NCBI RefSeq assembly: GCF_013403565.1
Contig: NZ_CP058627.1
Coordinates: 3,472,001 to 3,536,000, forward strand
Reading direction: 5' to 3'
Source: Chitinibacter bivalviorum
Lineage (GTDB): Bacteria > Pseudomonadota > Gammaproteobacteria > Burkholderiales > Chitinibacteraceae
Length of the DNA stretch: 64,000 nucleotides
Made by a program: the position numbers and the translations under genes. The notes under the pieces are model-generated. The model was not told the origin of the DNA and made no database searches. It saw only the letters and a list, made by a program, of their open reading frames with translations. This document shows positions 56,447-64,000 of the stretch, piece after piece; the stretch's first letter is position 1; every line of letters begins with the position of its first letter.

Positions 56447-58207
56447 TTAGCAAAGATTGCCGTAGTCACGGTTGTTTTCAAATGGCGTGAGCTGCATGTT
56501 TTGCATGTGCGGCGGCAAGTCCATCTGGTTGAGGCCTTTCCCGTTTTGAATCATCGGGAAGACATTGGCTTTTGGATTAGTCAGGAAATCCATAAATACC
56601 AGACGCTCTTTCATTGCAAACGCTTCACGCAAAGCAGGCTCAACGTCGGCGGGTTTGGTGATTTGCATGCCCACGTGGCCATACGCTTCTGCCAATTTGA
56701 CAAAGTCAGGTAGCGCATCGACATACGACTCGGAATAACGCGTGCCGTAGAAGAATTCTTGCCACTGGCGCACCATGCCGAGGTAACCATTATTCAAGTT
56801 AATGATTTTGACTGGCGTGTGGTACTGCTTGCACGTCGACAATTCCTGAATATTCATCTGGATCGAGCCGTCGCCGGTAATACAAGCCACATCCGCGTAC
56901 GGGTTCGCCAGTTGCGCGCCCATTGCCGCAGGTAAACCAAAGCCCATCGTGCCCAAGCCGCCCGAATTAATCCATTGGCGAGGACGGTTGAACTGGTAAT
57001 ACTGCGCCGTAAACATTTGGTGCTGGCCCACGTCTGAAGTAATGATGGCGTTGCCACCGGTCACTTCAAACAGCTTTTGCATCACAAATTGCGGCTGAAT
57101 AATTTCGTCGTCTTGCGCGTACCACAGGCTGTTGGGTTTGCGCCAATCGTTGATCTGATCCCACCAGGCATTCAGTGCTTTTTCGCTTGGGCGGATATTG
57201 GCTTCTTTCAAGATCGCGATCAGGTCTTTCAACACGTCTTTGACATCGCCAACAATAGGTACATCCACTTTCACGCGCTTAGCGATCGAAGATGGATCGA
57301 TATCGATCTGAACGATTTTCTTCGCTTGCGAAGCAAAATGCGCTGGCGATGAAATCACACGGTCGTCAAAACGCGCGCCGATCGCAATGATCGTGTCGGC
57401 GTATTGCATCGCCATATTGGCTTCATACGTGCCGTGCATGCCAAGCATGCCAACAAACAGCGGATCAGAGCCTGGGTATGCGCCCAAGCCCATTAGCGTA
57501 TTGGTGCAAGGTACATTGAGCATGCGAACCAGTTCGGTCACTTCTGCTGCTGCATTGCCCAAAATCGCGCCGCCGCCCACATAAATAAAGGGGCGTTTCG
57601 CTTGCTCGAGCAAAGTCGCCGCTTTCTTGATCTGGCCTGGATGGCCTTTTACTGGCGGGTTGTAACTGCGGATTGACACTGATTTTGGATAGTCAAATAC
57701 GGCTTTGGCTTGCGTTACGTCTTTGGGCACGTCAATTACAACAGGGCCTGGACGGCCTGTAGTTGCAATGTGGAAAGCCTTTTTCACGGTAGCCGCAAGG
57801 TCTTTCACGTCTTTAACCAAGAAGTTGTGTTTCACAACCGGGCGTGAACAGCCGACCATGTCGACTTCTTGGAACGCGTCCGAGCCGATCATGGGGGTGC
57901 CGACTTGGCCGGAAATCACCACCATCGGGATCGAATCCATAAACGCGGTCGCAATGCCGGTAATGGCATTGGTTGCGCCCGGGCCAGATGTCACCAGCGC
58001 TACGCCGATTTTTTCGGAAGAGCGTGAGTAAGCATCGGCTGCGTGCACGGCAGCTTGTTCATGGCGAACGAGTACGTGTTTGAATTTGTTTTGTTTGAAA
58101 ATCGCATCATAGATTTCCAACACTGCGCCGCCTGGATAGCCGAAAACGAATTCTACGTTTTCTTCCGCCAGACATCGCGCGAGAATTTCTGCGCCCGAAA
58201 TTTCCAT
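56447..58207 (-). CDS. ilvB: Acetolactate synthase large subunit
   Basis: 586 residues, ThDP/FAD enzyme that condenses pyruvate to acetolactate. Features: FGYPGGAVLEIYDA, catalytic Glu in VRHEQAAVHAADAYSR, SGPGATNAITGIATAFMDS, FAD region RFDDRVISSP, and the ThDP-binding GDGSIQMNIQELSTCKQYH with NNGYLGMVRQWQ. The ATG at 58207 (MEISGAEILARCL) was chosen: AGGA lies upstream and the family starts here, although the frame is open for 23 more codons. First gene of ilvB-ilvH-ilvC. Could equally be named ilvI. Confidence 0.96.
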   Translation of the reverse strand: MEISGAEILARCLAEENVEFVFGYPGGAVLEIYDAIFKQNKFKHVLVRHEQAAVHAADAYSRSSEKIGVALVTSGPGATNAITGIATAFMDSIPMVVISGQVGTPMIGSDAFQEVDMVGCSRPVVKHNFLVKDVKDLAATVKKAFHIATTGRPGPVVIDVPKDVTQAKAVFDYPKSVSIRSYNPPVKGHPGQIKKAATLLEQAKRPFIYVGGGAILGNAAAEVTELVRMLNVPCTNTLMGLGAYPGSDPLFVGMLGMHGTYEANMAMQYADTIIAIGARFDDRVISSPAHFASQAKKIVQIDIDPSSIAKRVKVDVPIVGDVKDVLKDLIAILKEANIRPSEKALNAWWDQINDWRKPNSLWYAQDDEIIQPQFVMQKLFEVTGGNAIITSDVGQHQMFTAQYYQFNRPRQWINSGGLGTMGFGLPAAMGAQLANPYADVACITGDGSIQMNIQELSTCKQYHTPVKIINLNNGYLGMVRQWQEFFYGTRYSESYVDALPDFVKLAEAYGHVGMQITKPADVEPALREAFAMKERLVFMDFLTNPKANVFPMIQNGKGLNQMDLPPHMQNMQLTPFENNRDYGNLC

Positions 58208-58480
58208 CGGTTTGAGTCCTGAGTCAATGTTGATCGGCAATCCATATGCCAAAGGCAATATGGAATTCCCCTGCACGGCAATGCGGGGGCGGGTTGTATC
58301 AACCCTATCGGTTTTGCTGACCTAGCAGGCGAGTAACCCTTAGGCTGCAACAAAACCTTAGTACCGAGCTTGGTCGCCATCTACCAACTTTTGGTCGGTA
58401 TTGATACGAGAGATGATGCGTTGGCGCAAGCTATCCGGTGCTGATCGCGACGCTTAACGTCATCGAACAGCTGGTGTGAC
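58208..58480 (-). promoter_or_regulatory. Long ilvB leader with hairpins and a short ORF
   Basis: The gap between ilvB and the divergent sigma-factor gene is 418 bases. The ilvB side shows stems at 58242-58263 (CCATAT-GCC / GGC-ATATGG), about 58268-58288 (CCCC-GCA / TGC-GGGG) and 58291-58305 (GGGTTG / CAACCC). A 23-codon frame from TTG 58429 to TAA 58358 holds three Ile, one Leu and one Val codon. This could be an attenuation leader; no U-tract terminator was found, so this is tentative. Confidence 0.3.
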
Positions 58481-58625
58481 TGGGTGTAGGGCTGTAAAGT
58501 TACCCGATGGCGAGGGAATTGGCAAGTTTTTCTGGCTGTTTATGGGGCGGTTTGCTAGTATCAATGCCCTGTTTTTGCAGTGATATTTCAAGTCTTTTAA
58601 CGCTCCTTTTTCGAGGATATTCTCA

Positions 58626-59186
58626 TTGGCCGCACCGAGCGATTTGGCGCAATTTCTGGCAAGCGTCGAGCAACGAGCGTGGCGTCAGGCTTGGATTGCC
58701 CTTCGTGATCGCGATACTGCGCTCGATGTGGTGCAAGATGCGATGCTGAAATTATCAACGCATTACGCCCAGCAACCTGAGGCTGAATGGCCGCTGCTGT
58801 TTCAGCGTATTTTGCAAAACACCATTCGCGATTATTTGCGTCGCCAGAAAGTGCGTGGCTTGTGGGTCAGTTTGTTTTCGTCTTTTTCGAGTCGTGACGA
58901 CGCGACGGGCGAGCAGGATGATCCACTCGATTATTTGGCCGATGAAGGCTCGCCGACGGTCGAGATGCAAATTAGCCAACGTCAGCATATGGCCTTGATC
59001 GAAGAGGGCTTAAGTTTATTGCCCGCGCGTCAACGTGAAGCCTTTTTGCTGCGTTATTGGGAAGAGATGGATGTGGCAGAAACGGCGCAAATTATGGGAT
59101 GCTCGGAAGGGAGCGTCAAAACGCATTGTTCTCGTGCCTGTCATACGCTGGCAAAATGGTTAAGTGAGCGAGGGGTGACATTATGA
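58626..59186 (+). CDS. RNA polymerase sigma factor (ECF-like)
   Basis: 186 residues: region 2 (about 10-75; AWIALRDRDTALDVVQDAML, and FQRILQNTIRDYLRRQ) and region 4 (about 125-180; LSLLPARQREAFLLRYWEEM and GCSEGSVKTHCSRACHTLAK) with a variable acidic linker. The start is taken as TTG at 58626 with CGAGG 9 bases upstream. It overlaps a DUF3619 gene by 4 bases; in betaproteobacteria this pair plus an RDD gene is a conserved cluster. Signal and regulon are unknown. Confidence 0.88.
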   Translation: MAAPSDLAQFLASVEQRAWRQAWIALRDRDTALDVVQDAMLKLSTHYAQQPEAEWPLLFQRILQNTIRDYLRRQKVRGLWVSLFSSFSSRDDATGEQDDPLDYLADEGSPTVEMQISQRQHMALIEEGLSLLPARQREAFLLRYWEEMDVAETAQIMGCSEGSVKTHCSRACHTLAKWLSERGVTL

Positions 59187-59506
59187 AGCGACCAATCTTG
59201 AGCGACGATCGTCATGAACAGGATTTTGCGCAGCAACTGGGCAAAACCCTCGCTAGCGCTGAACCTAATTCGGTGGTTCGTGCCAAGCTGGCTGCCGCGC
59301 GCGAGCAAGCCGTGCAGGCTTCTGGCCCGCGGGTGCATGGCTCGGTCTTGAGCCGAGTTCATGGATCGCACAGTTGGCGCTGGGGCATTTCTGCCTTGCT
59401 GGTGGTCGCTGCTTTGACTTACTGGCAACAAGCGCGGCAGCAGCAAAATGTGGCGGCCACACAGGATTTGGTCGATGAAGTGATTTATTACAGTTTGGAT
59501 TATTAA
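59183..59506 (+). CDS. DUF3619-like single-pass membrane protein, possible anti-sigma factor
   Basis: 107 residues: a soluble N-terminal helix region (FAQQLGKTLASAEPNSVVRA, KLAAAREQAVQ) and one membrane helix at about 71-88 (WGISALLVVAALTYWQQA). It resembles DUF3619 proteins encoded directly after this sigma-factor type. An anti-sigma role is inferred from position and topology only. ATGA overlap with the sigma gene implies coupling. Confidence 0.75.
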   Translation: MKRPILSDDRHEQDFAQQLGKTLASAEPNSVVRAKLAAAREQAVQASGPRVHGSVLSRVHGSHSWRWGISALLVVAALTYWQQARQQQNVAATQDLVDEVIYYSLDY

Positions 59507-59519
59507 AGCAGGGTATGGC

Positions 59520-60071
59520 GTGAAGTCGAATCAGTCAGCAGCATCCGTTATTGAAAAACATGAACAAAACGCCGCATGGGGGCGCCGATTTGTTGCCTTT
59601 CTGTATGAGGGCTTATTACTGGCCGCCGTATTGCTGATTGCCGTGGGGATTTTTCAGGGTTTGATCCAGCTATTTGCAGGTATATCGCCGGAAGCATTTT
59701 CTGGATTGGTTTGGGTGCGAGTACTGAGTGGGGTATGGTTGCTGGCGGTATGCTTTGCCTACTTTGGTTGGTGTTGGACGCGCGGACAAACGCTGGCGAT
59801 GATGACTTGGCGGATGCGGATTGCGCCGCGAGCGGGGCAATTGAGCTGGGGTATGGCTGCGGTACGGTTTGCAATTGCCAGCGTTTTTTATCTCCCCTTG
59901 CTGCCGCTCTGGGTGCTCGCCATTTATCACCCTGAAGCGAAGCTATGGGCGTGGCTAGGGACGGTTTGGTTTTTTGTGCCCTGGCTTTTTGCTTGCTTCG
60001 ATGCTGATAAGCAGTTGTTGCAAGATCGAATCGCCAAGACCCGGATTGCCAATAGCAAACCGAAGAAATAA
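59520..60071 (+). CDS. RDD-family membrane protein
   Basis: 183 residues with the RDD domain (AWGRRFVAFLYEGLLLAAVL, RGQTLAMMTWRMRI, and a late aspartate in QDRIAKTRI), four predicted membrane helices. Function unknown; some RDD proteins are ion exchangers. The GTG start at 59520 has AGGG six bases upstream, 13 bases after the DUF3619 stop, so all three genes are likely one operon. In related genomes a DUF3106 gene usually lies in this position too; it is absent here. Confidence 0.85.
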   Translation: MKSNQSAASVIEKHEQNAAWGRRFVAFLYEGLLLAAVLLIAVGIFQGLIQLFAGISPEAFSGLVWVRVLSGVWLLAVCFAYFGWCWTRGQTLAMMTWRMRIAPRAGQLSWGMAAVRFAIASVFYLPLLPLWVLAIYHPEAKLWAWLGTVWFFVPWLFACFDADKQLLQDRIAKTRIANSKPKK

Positions 60072-60100
60072 AAAAAACGCCTCTGAAGAGGCGTTTTTTT
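60071..60100. terminator. Bidirectional intrinsic terminator
   Basis: Stem ACGCCTC / GAGGCGT with loop TGAA, flanked by A7 and T7, between the RDD gene and the convergent binding-protein gene. Confidence 0.93.
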
Positions 60101-60112
60101 ATGCGTGTATTT

Positions 60113-60985
60113 CTAGTTCAGATTGAGCCACAAACTCGCATCGTTGATCGGTGTTTCCGGCGGCAGACTGGGGTTATTCAGGTAAATCTTTCTGCTGCCT
60201 TGATATTTACTGAGTGGGAAGAGCTTCGCAGTCACTGGGCTTTTCTTCATATAGTCGAGCATGCTGCCGTCACTGATCGCTTGGCGCAGGCCTTTTTCAA
60301 TCCGAGTGGCAAGCACGGTATTGTTCTTGGCGGTGAAAAAATACATCGGCATTTTGTAGACCAGCAATAACTTATCGTAAACCACCAGATCAGGGTTATT
60401 CAGCGTCGCAAACTCCGCGTACACCTCGTTTAAGCCGCGCGGGAAGTAATCGCCGCGCCGATTGATCAGCATCGGATACATCATTTCAAACTTGGGCGGC
60501 TTTTCGATTTTTAAGCCTGCCAGCTCCAAAATGGCGGTATCGGGCCATTGCGAGCCTTGAATTCCAGTGTATTTGGCTAAGTCTTGTGCGGTTTTGATCT
60601 GGCCAAATTGGGGAATGCTTTCTTTGCGAATCACGAGTGCGCGATGGCCAAGCAGCCCGCCATCGAGTGGAATACGGATCGGTCGTAGCAATTTTTCGCG
60701 TTCAATATTAGTGCCCGCCCAATCAAGGTCGATCAAATTGCCGCGGCTTAACTCAAGCAGCGCGCGGGCTTGGGGCATATCTGTGCTAATTTCGACGATG
60801 CGGGCGGGGCCTTGCTCGGGTGTTTTTTGCAGCGCAAGCCTCACCAAGCCAATAAAGTAATCATGACTGGTGTCTATCGCCCCTTGCTTTGGGCGCATCC
60901 GAATAATTTGCTCATCACCTTGTGCCATCAAGGGGGAAAGCAAAGCGCAAAGCAGATAAAGCAAAATGGCAGGCTTAAATGTCAT
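60113..60985 (-). CDS. Periplasmic binding-protein-like protein
   Basis: 290 residues with a signal peptide (about 1-23, LLYLLCALLSPLMAQG). The body (VRLALQKTPEQGPARIVEIS, LLGHRALVIRKESIPQFGQI, KTAQDLAKYTGIQGSQWPDT) resembles the fold of periplasmic solute-binding proteins, but standard ligand residues are not obvious. No permease is nearby. The ATG at 60985 is preferred over a GTG directly before it; no clear Shine-Dalgarno is seen. Ligand unknown. Confidence 0.75.
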   Translation of the reverse strand: MTFKPAILLYLLCALLSPLMAQGDEQIIRMRPKQGAIDTSHDYFIGLVRLALQKTPEQGPARIVEISTDMPQARALLELSRGNLIDLDWAGTNIEREKLLRPIRIPLDGGLLGHRALVIRKESIPQFGQIKTAQDLAKYTGIQGSQWPDTAILELAGLKIEKPPKFEMMYPMLINRRGDYFPRGLNEVYAEFATLNNPDLVVYDKLLLVYKMPMYFFTAKNNTVLATRIEKGLRQAISDGSMLDYMKKSPVTAKLFPLSKYQGSRKIYLNNPSLPPETPINDASLWLNLN

Positions 60986-61133
60986 CACGTGTCGCTGCTG
61001 GCTAGGTGAAGTAACTTTATGTTACAGCGACTGATAGTGCAGCGTCGGAAGTAAACCGCTTCCCGAACAGCAATACAACAACGCAATTTTATCGCTGTTG
61101 ATTCGGCAATGAGCTGGGTATGTCATGCAGGCT

Positions 61134-62630
61134 TCAGATGGACTGCCCTTTCCATTGGCGGCGCCAAATAGCTAGGCCAAATAAAATACCAAACCAAATC
61201 GCCACGATGAGCCAGTCGCCCCAAATTTGGTAGGGCGTGGTGCCGGTTCGGTGTTGGACTTCACCCTCTAGTACTGCGCGCTGTTGCGGTGGCAGGCTGG
61301 CAGTGATGCGACCTTTGTCGTCGATAATCGCCGTTTTGCCGGTGTTGGTGGCACGGATCAGGTAGCGACCATTTTCCAGTGCGCGGGCGCGCGCCATTTC
61401 TGCGTGTTGCTCGGCGGCCCAAGAGCCATCAAACCACGCCATATTAGTGAGATTTGCCAGTAGCGTGGCATTGACTGCATTTTGGCGGATTTCATGACCA
61501 AAGGCGTCTTCGTAGCAGATATTGGCCGCGATTTTGCCGCCGGCCAACGCAAATGGGGTCTGGATGGCTTCGCCACGATTTAGCCCCAGTAGCGGCATAT
61601 CCAGAAATTGATACACCGGACCAAATACTTGCGGCAATGGGATGTATTCGCCAAAGGGGACTAGATGCTGCTTTTCATAGGGGTTGAGCTTGGGGTTGCT
61701 TAAATCAACCGCCGCGTTGAAATGTTGCGTGCCATCGTCGCTGCTGGTGGCGACGCCCAAAATCATCGCGGCTTTCTTTTGCGCCATCAGGGCGCGCAGA
61801 TCGCCCAGATACCAGTCGGGCATGGCTTCTAAAAAAGACGGAATTGCGGTTTCAGGAAAAACAATCAGTTGCCCTTTGGCTTGCTGCGCCAGAGTCATGT
61901 ACGCGCCGAGGCTATCGACATAGGCGGCCTGATTCCATTTCATTGATTGTGCGATATTGCCCTGCAAGAGGCTAACTTTAACCGGCGCGCCGAGTGGGGT
62001 CGTCCAATTGATGTGATTGAGTAGGGCGCTGGTGCTGATGAGGGCGAATGCCAGCCCAAGACCAAGGCGTTTTTCATATAAAAATACGGCCACCACAAGA
62101 CACAACACCAAGCCCACGCCATAGCTGCCAACAATGGGGTATAGCCCGCTGAGCGTTTCTAGCTGTGATCCACCGACCGATGCCCATGGGAATCCGGTAA
62201 ATATCCAGCCGCGGACCCATTCAAAAATCATAAACAGCGTTGGCGCGAGTAGCGTGTAGCGCAGGCTGTCTTGGCAAGGCAGACGGCGCGTGAGCAAGGC
62301 TGCGAGTGCGGGAAACAATGCCAGAAACAGTGCAAAAGCCAAAGTACTGCCCGCGGCCATCCAGATTGGCATACCACCATAGGTATGCAGGCTAATATAA
62401 ACCCAGCTAATGTTTGCGCAGAAATACCCCGTGCCCCAAGCAAATGCATAGCCTGCGGCTTCGCGCGTGCGGCGCGCTTGTTGTATGCCCCAGAACAAAG
62501 CCAGCAATGAAATCGGCATCAGCCAGAATTGCGATACCGGGGCAAAGGCAAAAACACTGATCGCGCCAGCAATGAGTTGGAGTGCGAGTTGTTGAATGGG
62601 GCGGAGTGTCATTGGGGTTTTTGCATGCAT
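61134..62630 (-). CDS. lnt: Apolipoprotein N-acyltransferase
   Basis: 498 residues: an N-terminal membrane domain of about six to eight helices and a periplasmic nitrilase-like domain with the catalytic triad in VFPETAIPSF (Glu), EKQHLVPFGEYIPL (Lys) and ANICYEDAFG (Cys), then a final C-terminal helix. It adds the third acyl chain to lipoproteins. ATG 62630 is used; an ATG at 62612 is equally possible as neither has a clear Shine-Dalgarno. Downstream of corC, the standard ybeZYX-lnt order. Confidence 0.95.
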   Translation of the reverse strand: MHAKTPMTLRPIQQLALQLIAGAISVFAFAPVSQFWLMPISLLALFWGIQQARRTREAAGYAFAWGTGYFCANISWVYISLHTYGGMPIWMAAGSTLAFALFLALFPALAALLTRRLPCQDSLRYTLLAPTLFMIFEWVRGWIFTGFPWASVGGSQLETLSGLYPIVGSYGVGLVLCLVVAVFLYEKRLGLGLAFALISTSALLNHINWTTPLGAPVKVSLLQGNIAQSMKWNQAAYVDSLGAYMTLAQQAKGQLIVFPETAIPSFLEAMPDWYLGDLRALMAQKKAAMILGVATSSDDGTQHFNAAVDLSNPKLNPYEKQHLVPFGEYIPLPQVFGPVYQFLDMPLLGLNRGEAIQTPFALAGGKIAANICYEDAFGHEIRQNAVNATLLANLTNMAWFDGSWAAEQHAEMARARALENGRYLIRATNTGKTAIIDDKGRITASLPPQQRAVLEGEVQHRTGTTPYQIWGDWLIVAIWFGILFGLAIWRRQWKGQSI

Positions 62631-62725
62631 TGAATTGGGCGTCAGCTTAACATGCAGCCACGCCGAAAAGAAAACACCCGAATTGCGCGCGGCAGATTCG
62701 GGTGCGATAGGGGTAACGGGAACAG

Positions 62726-63577
62726 TTATTCCGTTTCGTGCCGTTCGAGATGCTCGTCGATCTGGATCGAATGCACGCGGCGGCTGTCGGCGCGCAAAAT
62801 CAGGAAATGATAACCATCTATGACGATTTCTTCACCGCGCTTGGGAACGCAGCCAAATGCCAGCGTCACCAGTCCCGCGACGGTATCGACTTCTTTATCG
62901 CTAAAGTGGCTGCCGATCGCTTCGTTCAGATCGCCAATCTCGGTTACGCCTTTAACGCGCCAATTGCCGCGCCGATCAGGGACGATATTGTCTTCGGATT
63001 CGTCTTCGTCAAATTCGTCTTCGATATCACCGACGATTTGCTCCATCACGTCTTCAATCGTCACCAAACCCGCCACGCCGCCGTACTCATCAACGACAAT
63101 CGCCATATGGTTGCGATTATTGCGGAAGTCTTTTAGCAAGACATTCAAGCGTTTCGCTTCGGGAATATAGACGACGGGGCGCAGCATTTCGCGCAGCACA
63201 AATTCTTCGTCTTCGGCGTAGTAGCGCAGCAGATCTTTGGCCAGCAAAATGCCGACCACATTGTCTTTGCTGCCATCGACCACTGGAAAACGCGAGTGGG
63301 CGGTTTTGATTACATGGGGGATAAATTCGGCTGGCGCGTCGTTGATGTCGATGACATCCATTTGCGAGCGCGGCACCATTACATCGCGCACTTGCATATC
63401 GCCAACGTTGAGCACGCCTTCGATCATGCCGAGCGCATCAGCATCGAGCAGGTGGCGTTCAAACGCCGAGTGCATAATTTCAACCAGTTCGCCGCGGTTT
63501 TCCGGCTCCCGTAACAGGAAGTGGGTGAGTCGCTCAAGCCAGCTTGGCTTGGGACTCGGGGACGGTACGTCGTCCAT
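62726..63577 (-). CDS. corC: CorC/YbeX-type CBS-domain protein
   Basis: 283 residues: a CBS pair (about 65-190; RDVMVPRSQMDVIDIND, FPVVDGSKDNVVGILLAKDL, AIVVDEYGGVAGLVTIEDVM), an acidic linker (EDEFDEDESEDN) and a C-terminal CorC/HlyC transporter-associated domain. There is no membrane region, as in YbeX. It is linked to magnesium/cobalt efflux and ribosome metabolism. It lies between ybeY and lnt on the same strand. Confidence 0.94.
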   Translation of the reverse strand: MDDVPSPSPKPSWLERLTHFLLREPENRGELVEIMHSAFERHLLDADALGMIEGVLNVGDMQVRDVMVPRSQMDVIDINDAPAEFIPHVIKTAHSRFPVVDGSKDNVVGILLAKDLLRYYAEDEEFVLREMLRPVVYIPEAKRLNVLLKDFRNNRNHMAIVVDEYGGVAGLVTIEDVMEQIVGDIEDEFDEDESEDNIVPDRRGNWRVKGVTEIGDLNEAIGSHFSDKEVDTVAGLVTLAFGCVPKRGEEIVIDGYHFLILRADSRRVHSIQIDEHLERHETE

Positions 63578-63626
63578 AGTGTGTACTGTTCCTAAATAAG
63601 TGATAAGTTAAACGAGCTCGGCAGGC

Positions 63627-63781
63627 CTTTGAAAAGCGTAGCGAGAAGGCCGAAGACAAGGCAGAAGTCGGCGAAAAACCGCAGTTTACCGAGGTAAATG
63701 AGGATTTTGAGCTGACTTTTCGCCGCGAAGCAAGTGCAACGCTAGCAGTATTCGGAGTTCGCAGTAGCTTTGCAATGGTCT
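63627..63781. repeat. Long imperfect palindromic element in the ybeY-corC gap
   Basis: About 155 bases centred on a palindromic core TTTACC-GA-GGTAAA (63685-63698) with mirrored arms CGGCGAAAA (63669-63677) / TTTTCGCCG (63717-63725) and weaker pairing further out. It has no coding potential. The layout resembles dispersed intergenic elements and the smaller one at 55795; copy number cannot be judged from this window. Confidence 0.5.
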
Positions 63782-63782
63782 G

Positions 63783-64000
63783 TTAAGATTTTTCGCTCAG
63801 ATACGGATCATCATAACCCAAACGCATGACAATTTGCGTTTCCAGGCTTTCCATTGCCTCGGCTTCTGTGTCTTCGATGTGATCAAAACCCTGCAAATGC
63901 AGCGTGCCATGCACGACCATATGGCAGTAATGGGCCAGCAGCGGCTTATTTTGCTCCAAAGCTTCGCGCTCGATTACCGCACCGCAAAACACCAGATCAC
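63783..64000 (-). CDS. ybeY: Endoribonuclease YbeY (3' part, cut by window edge)
   Basis: The C-terminal about 72 residues are visible. The zinc-binding motif is intact: [15 protein letters not shown] contains the HGxLHLxGxDH pattern. [14 protein letters not shown] is the typical preceding stretch. YbeY is a metal-dependent RNase for 16S rRNA 3'-end maturation and ribosome quality control. The start lies beyond base 64000. It precedes corC and lnt on this strand. Confidence 0.95.
   Translation of the reverse strand, partial: DLVFCGAVIEREALEQNKPLLAHYCHMVVHGTLHLQGFDHIEDTEAEAMESLETQIVMRLGYDDPYLSEKS

Noticed and set aside
58153..58380. 75-codon frame across the ilvB leader and start
   Set aside because: It overlaps the leader and the first codons of ilvB out of frame and has no clear ribosome binding site; not a convincing leader peptide.
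58431..58463. Ten-codon leader peptide MTLSVAISTG upstream of ilvB
   Set aside because: Too few branched-chain codons and no ribosome binding site; chance occurrence is likely.

Overview
The window reads as the chromosome of a chitin-degrading, pilus-bearing betaproteobacterium of the Neisseriales, most likely near Chitinibacteraceae (Chitinibacter/Deefgea type). This placement is inferred from gene content and order, not from a database match. The signs are: ponA divergent from pilMNOPQ-aroK-aroB; an ilvB-ilvH-ilvC ... psd/pssA ... leuA block; ybeY-corC-lnt; a sigma factor-DUF3619-RDD cluster; and a secreted two-CBM GH18 chitinase. No prophage, CRISPR array or rRNA operon was seen.

Layout. 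0-15 kb: a giant double GT-C mannosyltransferase-like protein, YidB, an HD-GYP phosphodiesterase, polyphosphate:AMP phosphotransferase, a membrane protein of unknown function, a class II amidotransferase, a stand-alone FliD-like protein, fabI, ygfZ, an AsmA-like protein and two tRNA-Asn genes behind one strong promoter. 15-31 kb: a sensor HD-GYP protein, an aromatic/aspartate aminotransferase, murJ, rpsT followed by a directly repeated intergenic segment, a response regulator with a degenerate GGDEF domain, an EAL-CBS-GGDEF protein, nadE, a Ser/Thr kinase and a chemoreceptor. 31-47 kb: chitinase, SulP transporter, PilZ protein, PBP1A, the pilMNOPQ operon, aroK-aroB, a YihY membrane protein, wrbA and DUF2069. 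47-50 kb: a small accessory island with a DUF7660 gene framed by integron-like core motifs and a complete IS1182-family element (18-bp inverted repeats, 4-bp target duplication). 50-64 kb: branched-chain amino acid and phosphatidylethanolamine genes, the sigma-factor cluster, two periplasmic binding proteins, lnt, corC and the 3' part of ybeY, which runs off the edge.

How genes work together. Five genes concern cyclic-di-GMP (two HD-GYP, one EAL-GGDEF, one degenerate GGDEF regulator, one PilZ) and sit among type IV pilus, chemotaxis and flagellin-cap-like genes, consistent with control of surface attachment. IlvBHC, LeuA, PssA/Psd, Lnt, FabI, MurJ and PBP1A form the biosynthetic and envelope core.

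Most unusual observations: (1) leuA is preceded, in frame and without a stop, by an 82-residue helix-turn-helix domain, and both the long GTG start and the canonical ATG start have near-ideal ribosome binding sites with identical 6-nt spacing; (2) a family of about 48-55 bp intergenic inverted repeats with GGGTAT / ATACCC ends recurs at least six times; (3) a second class of longer palindromic elements is inserted inside the ybeY-corC and ilvH-ilvC operon gaps; (4) a terminator-like hairpin with a U tract overlaps the start codons of aroK; (5) there is a possible solitary integron cassette beside the IS.
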